DNA from: Aquitalea magnusonii
Lineage (GTDB): Bacteria > Pseudomonadota > Gammaproteobacteria > Burkholderiales > Chromobacteriaceae
Direction: 5' to 3'
Assembly (NCBI RefSeq): GCF_003202035.1
Contig: NZ_QJKC01000001.1
Span: forward strand, 9,114 to 73,113
DNA: 64,000 nt
A program made the position numbers and the translations under genes. The notes under the pieces are model-generated. The model had not been told where the DNA came from. It searched no databases and saw only the letters and a list, made by a program, of their open reading frames with translations. Shown here piece by piece: positions 33,793 through 41,244 of this stretch (the first letter of the stretch is position 1; each line of letters opens with the position of its first letter).

Positions 33793-34725
33793 TGGTTTGG
33801 CGGCAAGGCCACTGGCCGATATCTGCTGTCCCAGCATGCGCGCTTCGGCCAGCAAGGCCAGCAGGTTGGGGTCACGCTCGCGGCATTCCTGCAGCAACAG
33901 GCCGATATGCTGGGTGCAGCGCCACTCCGGGGTCAGCGGGGTGAAGCGGATGCGCCCGGCAAACAGCGAGCTGACCCGGCCGGGCAGCAAGCTGAGGCCC
34001 ACGCCGGCGGCCACCAGGTTCATCAGCGAGAAAATGTCATCCACCCGCATCACCACATCCGGCTGGTAACCGGCTTGCTCGAACAGGCGCTGGAAGTCGC
34101 GGCTGGTGGCAAAACCGTCGCTGAGGGCGACGAATTTTTCATGGCGGCAGGCGGCCAGATCGGCCATGGCGGCTGCCGGTGCCGGGCCGGCCAGCGAGGA
34201 GGCAAGAAACAGCTGGTCTTCGAACAGCGGTACCGCCAGCAAGCCCGGCAGGTTGCCATCGGCTGGCAGCGACATCAGCAAGGCGTCCACATCCTGGGCT
34301 TGCAGCTTGTCCAGCAACTGGGCGTTGGAGCCCAGCTGCAACTCGATGGCCAGTTCCGGCCGGCGCAGCTTGACCCCCATCACCAGCCGCGGAATCAGTT
34401 CCACCGTCAGCGAGTACATGGCGCCGATTTTCAGCTGGGCCGCGCCAAAACCGGCTTTTTCCCGCGCTTTGCGGATGCCGGCTTCCAGGGTCCGTCCGGC
34501 GTCCTCGGCTGCCTCGGCCAGTGCCAGCGCCGCGGGCAAGGCAATCAGCCGGCGGCCTTCGTTGCGGAACAGGGGGCAGCGCATGGCGTCTTCCAGCGAA
34601 TGCAGGGCGCGGTGCACGCTGACGGTACTCATCTGCATGCGTTCGGCAGTGCGTGCCAGGCTGCCACTGGCCACAAAGGCGGCCAGGATCTGCAGTTTGC
34701 GCAGGGTGATTTCTTCACTGATCAT
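33778..34725 (-). CDS. mdcR: LysR-type regulator of malonate genes
   Basis: 315 aa. N-terminal winged helix-turn-helix (TLRKLQILAAFVASGSLARTA, RALHSLED) and a periplasmic-binding-like effector domain. It lies directly upstream of mdcA on the same strand, where MdcR/MatR-type regulators are commonly found, and should activate mdc genes with malonate. Assignment of the symbol rests on that position. LysR genes are usually divergent from their targets; here it is co-directional. Confidence 0.85.
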   Translation of the reverse strand: MISEEITLRKLQILAAFVASGSLARTAERMQMSTVSVHRALHSLEDAMRCPLFRNEGRRLIALPAALALAEAAEDAGRTLEAGIRKAREKAGFGAAQLKIGAMYSLTVELIPRLVMGVKLRRPELAIELQLGSNAQLLDKLQAQDVDALLMSLPADGNLPGLLAVPLFEDQLFLASSLAGPAPAAAMADLAACRHEKFVALSDGFATSRDFQRLFEQAGYQPDVVMRVDDIFSLMNLVAAGVGLSLLPGRVSSLFAGRIRFTPLTPEWRCTQHIGLLLQECRERDPNLLALLAEARMLGQQISASGLAAKPLASG

Positions 34726-35006
34726 GGCTTGGCCTTGCCGCTCAGGGGTGATGAGCGCCAGCTGCCACGGTGGCCGGTCTGGCGTTCAAGCTGGTTTTTG
34801 AAAAAAACAGCATAAATATCATGATGGGTGGAAAGCTGGAGGAATAGGCAAAAATCAGCATTTTCAGTTGTTTTCTTTAAATAAATCGAAATGGCTGAAA
34901 TTTTTCAAAACATATGGAATGAACCGAGGTCACTGTTTATGCTGGCGGCAAAGCTGGAAAATCAAACGTTCCATCGATTTTCCACCACGCTCATGAAGGA
35001 GCCGAC

Positions 35007-35858
35007 ATGACTGATGCATTCCACAAAGACTGCCAGATTTTTACCGAAGCTGGTCACACATCGCAACTGACCGCCTACTACGAAAGCAGCCGCCGCATTG
35101 TCTGGCTGATGATGCATACCCACCCGCGCCCCAGTTTCAACCCGGCCTTGCTGGACGATGTGGAGGCGGTGTTCCGCGCGGTGCGCGACAGCAAGCTGCC
35201 GATTGATTTTTTCATTTCCGGCTCAACCGTGCCGCACATGTATAACACCGGCGGTGATCTGAGCCTGTTTTCCCAGGCAATACGCCAGCGCCAGCGCGCT
35301 GTGCTGTCCAGCTATGCCACCCGTTGCATTGATATCCTGTGCCATCTGGACGGCGGCTTTGGCCGCAATGTCATCACCCTGGCGCTGGTGGAGGGCAGTG
35401 CCCTGGGCGGTGGTTTCGAGGCGGCGCTGGCCCATCATTTCCTGCTGGCGCAGCGGGATGCCAAAATGGGATTTCCCGAGATTTCCTTCAATCTTTTCCC
35501 CGGCATGGGGGCTTATTCCTTTGTCGGGCGCAAGGCAGGGCAAAGGGTGGCCGAGCAGCTGATTGCCTCGGGCGAGGCGCCGCGAGCGCCCTGGCACCAT
35601 GAAGTGGGGCTGGCCGACCAGCTGTTCGAGCCGGGCGAGGGGGTGATGGCTGCCAGAACCTTCATCGACACCCTGCAGCCCAGGCTGAACGGCATCCGTG
35701 CCATGCTGCGCACCCGTCACCGGGTGTTTCCCATCCACCGCGAAGAGTTGATGGACATCACCCAGGACTGGGTGGATACCGCGCTGTCAGTGGAGGACAA
35801 GGATATTGCCTATATGGAAAGACTGGTTCAGCTGCAGAACAAGCGCGCTCGCGCCTGA
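35007..35858 (+). CDS. rpfF: RpfF-type diffusible signal factor (DSF) synthase
   Basis: 283 aa, crotonase fold. The two catalytic glutamates of RpfF are present, in GGGFEAAL near 141 and in MGFPEISFNLFPGMGAYSF near 160. RpfF proteins make cis-2-unsaturated fatty acid signals by dehydrating 3-hydroxyacyl-ACP and releasing the acid. GGAG lies before the ATG. It converges with rpfR, the PAS-GGDEF-EAL receptor gene, 37 bases downstream, the same partnership as in Burkholderia and Cronobacter. The exact signal (BDSF or another chain length) cannot be read from sequence. Confidence 0.92.
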   Translation: MTDAFHKDCQIFTEAGHTSQLTAYYESSRRIVWLMMHTHPRPSFNPALLDDVEAVFRAVRDSKLPIDFFISGSTVPHMYNTGGDLSLFSQAIRQRQRAVLSSYATRCIDILCHLDGGFGRNVITLALVEGSALGGGFEAALAHHFLLAQRDAKMGFPEISFNLFPGMGAYSFVGRKAGQRVAEQLIASGEAPRAPWHHEVGLADQLFEPGEGVMAARTFIDTLQPRLNGIRAMLRTRHRVFPIHREELMDITQDWVDTALSVEDKDIAYMERLVQLQNKRARA

Positions 35859-35895
35859 GTAGCGGCAGCTGAGCCAGTGGCATGGCAGGCCCGCT

Positions 35896-37875
35896 TCAGG
35901 GTTTGCCATGCTGCTGCAGCCATTGCTCCAGCTGGTCGGCAGGCATGGGGCGGGCAAAATGATAGCCCTGGGCCAGGTCGACGCCTATCTCACTGATGAA
36001 GTCCAGCTGGCTGTCGGTTTCCACCCCCTCGGCCACGATCTGGAAATCCAGCTGCTGCGCCACCGCCACCATGGAGCGCAGCAGTGCCATGGAACGGGCA
36101 TCAGCCGGAATGGCCCGGATAAAGCTTTGATCCATCTTGATGACTTGCAAGGGCAGCCGGGTCAGCTGCGACAGCGAGGAATAGCCGGTGCCGAAGTCGT
36201 CCAGGTGGATGTTGACACCCAGCGCACGCAGCGCGCTCATGATCTCGATGGTACGCCCCTCGTCCGAGGCGATGCAGGATTCGGTCAGCTCGATATCCAG
36301 CGGCGAGCGCTTAAAACCGTGCTGCTGCATGGCGGCCATGAAGTCGGACAGCAGCTCGGGGTCGCCCAGCTGGCGGGCCGACAGATTGACCGAAATGCGC
36401 AGCGGCTGCGGCAGGCTGCTCCAGCGCCTGGCCTGGGCCATGGCTTCGCGGATCACCCAGCGGCCAATCGGCTTGATCAGGCCGGAATCTTCGGCATAGC
36501 GGATGAAGCTCAGCGGCGGCACCATGCCGCGCTCGCTCGATTGCCAGCGGATCAGCGCCTCCACCGAGGTGGCGCGCCGGCTGCGCAGGCAGACCTGCGG
36601 CTGGTAGTGCAGGCTGAACTGGCCTTCCTGCAGCGCCTGGCGCAAGCCGCCATCCAGCCACATGCTTTCCTGCAGGTGGTTGTTCATCTCCCGCGAAAAA
36701 TGCATCACGCCGCCCTTGTTGGCGGCCTTGGCGGCATACATGGCGGTATCGGCGTTGCGCACCAGCTCGCTCAGGCTCTCGCCGTCGGCCGGAAAGCTGG
36801 CCACGCCGATGGAGCAGCCGGAATACACCTGGATGTGTTGCAGGGTAAACGGCGTTTCCATCAGCGTGCGGATCTGGCGGCATACGCTGGCGGTTTTTTC
36901 CGGGGTGGCATCGTAGAGCAGCAGCAAGAATTCATCGCCGCCAAAGCGTGCCAGTACGTCGCCAGGGCCGATCTGCTCGCGCAGCGCCTGGCCGACCCGG
37001 GCAATCAGCAGGTCACCGATGGCATGGCCATAGTGATCGTTGATGTTCTTGAAGTTGTCCAGGTCGAGGAACAGCAGGTCGAAGGGTTTGACCGGCCTGG
37101 TGGCAACGGCCAGATTGATGATGCTCTGGATGGCATGGCGATTGGGCAGGCCGGTGGTGCTGTCGGTGCTGGCCTGTTCCTCCAGCCGTGCCTGTGCACG
37201 GCGCTGCTCGGTGATGTCGGTGCCGGAGCAGACCAGAAACCACTGGTCCACCGTGGCATTGCGCACCAGCCGGTTGCGCCACCAGATCAGGCGCGGACCA
37301 TCCTTGGTCAGGATGTGGCGCTCGGTTTCCCAGCTGTGCATGCTGCGGAAAAAGGTGGTGAGATTGGCGCGGATCTTTTCCGACTCTTCCGCCGAGAAAA
37401 ACAGTTCCAGCGCGTTCTTGCCCATGACTTCGGCCTCGGTCTTGCCGGACAGCCGTTCGCATTCGCGGTTGAAGCGCTTGATATTGCCCTGGTCGTCCAC
37501 GATCACGATCAGCGAGCTGACTTCGGAAATGACCTGTTCGGAGAAATTCAGCCCGCGCTCCATCTCGCGTCGCACGGCGGCGGTGTCATTGCACCAGGTG
37601 GCCACGCCGCGCCATTCGTCATGGTCGGTGCGGCGGCCAATCAGGATCAGGCCCAGCGGTATGCCTTCCAGCTGGGTTTCGATGGCCACGGTGGCGGTGG
37701 AGCCTTCCAGTTTGCGCACGTCTTCGGCCTGGGCATTGCTCAGGGCGATGGCGACGATCATCCGGTCGTCGGCATCGGAAAGATAAAGCGCGTTGGAGTC
37801 CGGCGGCAGTCTCCAGCGCGGGCTGTCCGTGCCAAAGCGCTGCGTCAACCAGGAGGAGGGCGTAAGGTCAATCAC
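35896..37875 (-). CDS. rpfR: RpfR-type PAS-GGDEF-EAL signal receptor
   Basis: 659 aa from a GTG start. Order: an N-terminal ~95-residue domain matching the RpfF-interaction (FI) domain, a PAS domain at ~110-230 (the fatty-acid sensor), GGDEF at ~240-400 with RFGGDEF near 311, and EAL at ~410-655 with VEALIRW, VNLSARQL, ELTESCI, DDFGTGYSSLSQL and VAEGVET. The residues before GGDEF read GPGD, not RxxD, so the cyclase lacks a product-inhibition site. In known RpfR, ligand binding raises c-di-GMP breakdown. It lies next to rpfF, convergent. The start has only a weak AAAGAA site. Confidence 0.92.
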   Translation of the reverse strand: MIDLTPSSWLTQRFGTDSPRWRLPPDSNALYLSDADDRMIVAIALSNAQAEDVRKLEGSTATVAIETQLEGIPLGLILIGRRTDHDEWRGVATWCNDTAAVRREMERGLNFSEQVISEVSSLIVIVDDQGNIKRFNRECERLSGKTEAEVMGKNALELFFSAEESEKIRANLTTFFRSMHSWETERHILTKDGPRLIWWRNRLVRNATVDQWFLVCSGTDITEQRRAQARLEEQASTDSTTGLPNRHAIQSIINLAVATRPVKPFDLLFLDLDNFKNINDHYGHAIGDLLIARVGQALREQIGPGDVLARFGGDEFLLLLYDATPEKTASVCRQIRTLMETPFTLQHIQVYSGCSIGVASFPADGESLSELVRNADTAMYAAKAANKGGVMHFSREMNNHLQESMWLDGGLRQALQEGQFSLHYQPQVCLRSRRATSVEALIRWQSSERGMVPPLSFIRYAEDSGLIKPIGRWVIREAMAQARRWSSLPQPLRISVNLSARQLGDPELLSDFMAAMQQHGFKRSPLDIELTESCIASDEGRTIEIMSALRALGVNIHLDDFGTGYSSLSQLTRLPLQVIKMDQSFIRAIPADARSMALLRSMVAVAQQLDFQIVAEGVETDSQLDFISEIGVDLAQGYHFARPMPADQLEQWLQQHGKP

Positions 37876-38235
37876 GTTGTTTCTTTCTGCATATGACGTC
37901 GTTTTAAATTAAAGCTATAAAAAGTGACATCAATTAAGCTGTTTTATGCAGTATATCGAGTCGTTGTTATTGCATAAATAAGCTTCTGTTCAAAAATTGC
38001 CGCAGTGCCGCGCTGCCCATCACTACCCACCAGCCCGCCGCACAGGCGCATGGTGGTCATGTCTTGGCAGATTACTCCAAATTTGTTTAAAGCTGTTATC
38101 AAGATGGTTTGTATGCGGGCAAGGCGGATTGCTGGCAGGGAGGCGTCGGCAGCTGTCTGACAGGACGGGTCGCGGGCATGCCGCCGCTGCGCGGAGGGGG
38201 CGGGCTGCTGTGGCAGCGAGTCAGGGCGGCGGGGG
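37876..38235. other. intergenic region upstream of rpfR
   Basis: Part of a 705-base gap. The first 110 bases are A+T-rich and should carry the rpfR promoter. The rest is G+C-rich with no recognisable gene; short open frames on both strands have no domain or ribosome-binding site. Confidence 0.5.
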
Positions 38236-38268
38236 AATAAAAATCGCCCACCCGGCAAGGGGTGGGCG
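38236..38268 (-). terminator. orphan intrinsic terminator
   Basis: Nine-bp G+C stem (38245-38253 with 38260-38268), six-base loop, then ATTTTTATT on the leftward strand. The next leftward gene to its right is more than 1.9 kb away, so it is not the end of a known gene. Confidence 0.75.
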
Positions 38269-38299
38269 CAAGTTCCATAAGGATGGAGGAGGATTAACG
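38236..38299 (-). ncRNA. candidate small RNA with anti-Shine-Dalgarno motif
   Basis: On the leftward strand a -35/-10 pair (TGGACC at 38334-38329, 17-base spacer, GATACT at 38311-38306) precedes a ~64-base segment containing TTAATCCTCCTCCATCC. It ends in an intrinsic terminator: stem CGCCCACCC / GGGTGGGCG at 38245-38268 followed by ATTTTTATT. No gene reads toward this terminator, so a short stand-alone transcript is the simplest explanation. The CCTCCTCC motif could pair with ribosome-binding sites, as in several Hfq-dependent small RNAs. The promoter match is modest. Confidence 0.5.
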
Positions 38300-38580
38300 C
38301 TGCCTAGTATCTGGTGGGCATTTCTTGCGGTCCAGTGCAACTTTCCCCTGGTTTGTGCCATATCAATACCGGCTGGTCGCCAGCGGCTTATCTGTGTGGC
38401 GAATAGCGATATCAGCAATGGGCATTTATCAATCCGCTGCTGTCGGGCTAGAGTGATGCCTGCAGTGCGCAAATGCCTGTTGGCCTGCTATCGCGTGCGG
38501 GTGGCCATTGCTGGCAGGAGCCAGGGCGGCGTTCTCTTTCATCTTTCATCCGGTATTGCCTGCAGATGGTCGGGCTTGTC

Positions 38581-39156
38581 ATGAATGCATTGCTCACCCG
38601 TTTTTTACACACTGTCCATGCCGATTACTTCATGGAATTTCCGCTATGGAGCACGGCGGATGGGCAGGTGGTGGGTGAATTCATCAAGGTGCGCCTGTCC
38701 AGCCAGTTTGAGCCGGCCTGCGATGGCGCCGGCCAGTCGCTGGGTATGCTGGCGCGGCTGCAGGCTGTTGCGCCGGGTGGCGAGATCATGGCGGACGAGG
38801 CGCTGACACGGTTGACCCGCGTCAGTGAAACGCCGGTAGTGCTGGACCGCTTTATCCGCAGCCTGCATTTGCTCAACTACCTGCAAGCCGGCTATGGCGG
38901 GCAGGGGCTGATCCTGCCGGTATCCGCCTTGTTGCTGGAGGCGGTCAGCCAGGAGCATGGCCGGGTGTTTCGCCAGATTGTCGACCGGCTGGCCGGGCCG
39001 GCGCCGCGCATCGGCTTTCTGTTGCCGGCCACCTATGCGGCACAGCCAGCACGGCTGGCCGCGCTACGCGCCAATTACGCCCGCCATGGCTTTGCCACTT
39101 TCCTGCCCACCGGGCAGGGGGCTGCCGTATTGCAGCGGCTGGATGACGGCTGCTAG
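38581..39156 (+). CDS. degenerate EAL-like protein
   Basis: 191 aa. It aligns by eye with the first ~130 residues of the EAL protein that follows: DEALTRL for HEALLRV, VVLDRFIRSLHLLNYL for VYLDRLSRVIHALNF, LILPVSALLLEAVSQEHGRVF for LFLNVHGQHLLSIASGRHGSTF. The asparagine of the LNV motif is proline here, and the later metal and catalytic motifs (EIVES, DDFG, EGIET) are absent, replaced by a short tail. It should not cleave c-di-GMP; it could bind it or a partner. The ATG at 38581 was chosen by alignment; longer starts exist. It precedes the EAL gene by 63 bases and probably shares its mRNA. Confidence 0.65.
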   Translation: MNALLTRFLHTVHADYFMEFPLWSTADGQVVGEFIKVRLSSQFEPACDGAGQSLGMLARLQAVAPGGEIMADEALTRLTRVSETPVVLDRFIRSLHLLNYLQAGYGGQGLILPVSALLLEAVSQEHGRVFRQIVDRLAGPAPRIGFLLPATYAAQPARLAALRANYARHGFATFLPTGQGAAVLQRLDDGC

Positions 39157-39231
39157 GCAGGCCCCGCGTTCAGCCTGCAAGCCGGCGGATCTTCCCGTGC
39201 CAGGGCTTATCCAGACAGAATGGGATGTGCA

Positions 39232-40076
39232 ATGCAGTTGAATCGTTTGCTTGGCTATTTCCATCAATGGCCACCTGCCGTGGCCAGACAGCGGCCTACA
39301 CTCAAGTTTTCCGATCACGGCACCTTTGCCCTGTATGGCGGGTTGCGGCTGGACAGCGTGTTCCAGCCCATCATGCAGCGCCAGGGCGGCGGCCTGCGGC
39401 CGGTGGCGCATGAAGCCTTGCTGCGGGTAAGCGACAAGGCCGGCCAGCCGCTGGCGGTGGAACACTTTTTTGCCCAGGCCGGTTGCGCCGAAGAGTTTGT
39501 CTATCTCGACCGCTTGAGCCGGGTGATCCATGCGCTGAATTTTGCCGCCCAGGCCGAGCCGGGCGAGCTGCTGTTTCTCAATGTGCATGGCCAGCATCTG
39601 CTGAGCATTGCCAGTGGCCGGCATGGTTCCACTTTCGAAACCCTGCTGGGCTATTGCGGCTTGCAAGCGCAACAGGTGGTGCTGGAAATCGTCGAATCGG
39701 AAATTGCCGATCTGCAACTGCTGGATGCGGCCATCCACAGTTACAAACGCAAAGGGTTTCGCATTGCCATCGACGATTTCGGTGCCGGACATTCCAATTT
39801 TGACCGGCTGTGGCAGTTGACGCCCGATTTGGTCAAGCTGGATCGCAGCCTGCTGACGCAGCCGGCGCTGAATGAGCGGGCGCGCATGGTGTTTCCCAAG
39901 CTGATCGACATCATTCACGACCTGGGCGGCCAGGTGGTGTGCGAAGGCATCGAGACCGAGGCCCAGCACCGCATGGCATGGCATGGCAGGGCGGGGCTGA
40001 TCTGCTGCAGGGTTTTTACTACGCCCGACCCGCAGCCAGCCTGCATCACGCCGGGCTGACGCGCTGCGCGGCATGA
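39232..40076 (+). pseudogene. EAL c-di-GMP phosphodiesterase, frame broken at a 5-bp repeat
   Basis: The EAL domain runs from HEALLRV near 52 through LNVHGQ, EIVESEI, DDFGAGHSNFDRL, LVKLDRSLL and CEGIETEAQH. Then at 39971-39990 lie three GCATG copies (GCATGGCATGGCATGGCAGG); the frame read as sequenced ends at 40059 with an unrelated tail. Removing one 5-base unit gives HRMAWQGGADLLQGFYYARP, exactly the conserved EAL ending, and continues to TGA 40074-40076. So the gene is one repeat unit out of frame: it may be phase-variable, recently inactivated, or a sequence error. Most of the active site lies before the shift, so a partly active protein is conceivable. Start ATG 39232; 39220 also possible. 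Confidence 0.75.
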
Positions 40077-40177
40077 GTCGCTTCACCCTCATTCGGCGGT
40101 TTGGCCCAGACAGGGTATAATGGCCGGCTGCATTCGCGTCATTTCGACATGGCAAGCTTAGGTAACGGGAAGTGAAG

Positions 40178-40444
40178 ATGACTGAAGATCAAATCAAATG
40201 TTGCTGGTGCGACAAGGTATCCAGCCGGGCACAGCTGACAGGCCCCGCGGCCAATCTGTGCCCGCACTGCGAAGAACCGGTACTGCCATCGACGTTTGGT
40301 GAGCTGGAACTGGGACAGGATTTTGCCTGTAGCCTGGGCGGTTCCTGGAAGAAGATTTCCGACAGCAAGGCTGAAATGCATGATGCGGCACCGTCCGACA
40401 AGCCTTGCGAATTCAAGCCGGCAGAAGTGGTTTACCCCTTCTGA
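40178..40444 (+). CDS. small zinc-ribbon-like hypothetical protein
   Basis: 88 aa. Two CxxC pairs, CCWC near 8-11 and CPHC near 29-32, could bind one zinc. The rest has no recognised motif; the end is KPAEVVYPF. A GGGAAG site precedes the ATG at 40178; a GTG two codons upstream is the alternative. It has its own strong terminator. Function unknown. Confidence 0.7.
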   Translation: MTEDQIKCCWCDKVSSRAQLTGPAANLCPHCEEPVLPSTFGELELGQDFACSLGGSWKKISDSKAEMHDAAPSDKPCEFKPAEVVYPF

Positions 40445-40482
40445 ACGCACATCCGGCTTGTTGGTACAGCCTGCCTGACATG

Positions 40483-40518
40483 AAACTGCCGCCAGAGTAT
40501 TCTGGCGGCAGTTTTTTT
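40483..40518 (+). terminator. intrinsic terminator
   Basis: Stem ACTGCCGCCAGA (40485-40496) / TCTGGCGGCAGT (40501-40512), four-base loop, then TTTTTTT. It ends the small zinc-ribbon gene and lies before the end of the convergent gph. Confidence 0.95.
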
Positions 40519-40540
40519 ATACGGCGCAGTCCAGGTCGCT

Positions 40541-41188
40541 TTACAAGTGTTGCAGCAATTCCAGCGGATGGTTGATGCTGATGTCGGCACCCCATTGCTC
40601 CGGCTGGTCCTGTTCCGAGATATAGCCCCAGTTGGCCAGCACGGTTTTCATGCCCACCACGCGGCCGGCCTGGATGTCACGCTCGGCATCGCCCACATAC
40701 AGGCAATGTGCCGGGTCGATGCCAATCTGGCTGGCGGCATGCAGCATGGGCGCAGGGTCCGGCTTCGGCACGCCGACGGTATCGCCACTGACGGTGACCG
40801 CCGGGCGGCTGCTAAAGGGCAGGGCCGGCACCAGTCGGTCGGTAAAGCGCATCGGCTTGTTGGTGATGATGCCCCAGGTGAGACCCTTGGCGGTGATGCC
40901 GTCCAGCATGTGGTTGATGCCGTCAAACAGCACGGTTTCGTCGGCAAAGCTGTGCTCGTAGTGATCGAGAAAGCGCAGGCGGTATTCTTCGAAACGCGGA
41001 TGTTGGCGATCAATGCCAAAACCCAGGCTCACCAGCCCGCGTGCGCCATGGCTGGCCAGTGGCCGGATGGCGGCATAGGGTTGTGGCGGCAGGCCTTCCT
41101 CGGCCAGCAAGCGGTTGAGGGCGGCGCCCAGGTCGCGCGCGGTATCGGCCAGGGTGCCGTCGAGGTCAAACAGTACTGCCTTGATCAT
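40541..41188 (-). CDS. gph: phosphoglycolate phosphatase family HAD hydrolase
   Basis: 215 aa. HAD motifs: DLDGTLADT at 8-16 (nucleophile and acid-base aspartates), ITNKP near 108, the lysine in VPKPDPAPM and VGDAERDI for magnesium. Members remove phosphate from 2-phosphoglycolate, and close relatives (MupP) dephosphorylate MurNAc-6-phosphate in cell-wall recycling; the sequence does not decide between them. It is followed upstream by ilvA on the same strand with a 56-base gap. Confidence 0.85.
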   Translation of the reverse strand: MIKAVLFDLDGTLADTARDLGAALNRLLAEEGLPPQPYAAIRPLASHGARGLVSLGFGIDRQHPRFEEYRLRFLDHYEHSFADETVLFDGINHMLDGITAKGLTWGIITNKPMRFTDRLVPALPFSSRPAVTVSGDTVGVPKPDPAPMLHAASQIGIDPAHCLYVGDAERDIQAGRVVGMKTVLANWGYISEQDQPEQWGADISINHPLELLQHL

Positions 41189-41244
41189 GTGGGTTGCCTG
41201 TACGGGAAGTTCTGCGGCCAGCCGTGCTGGCTGGCCGGCAGAGT

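Noticed and set aside
35908-37896. 662-codon rightward frame opposite rpfR
   Set aside because: Antisense shadow; the leftward frame has all PAS, GGDEF and EAL motifs.
38221-38472. Leftward 83-codon frame over the small RNA candidate
   Set aside because: No ribosome-binding site or domain; it covers the terminator hairpin, which fits a non-coding transcript better.
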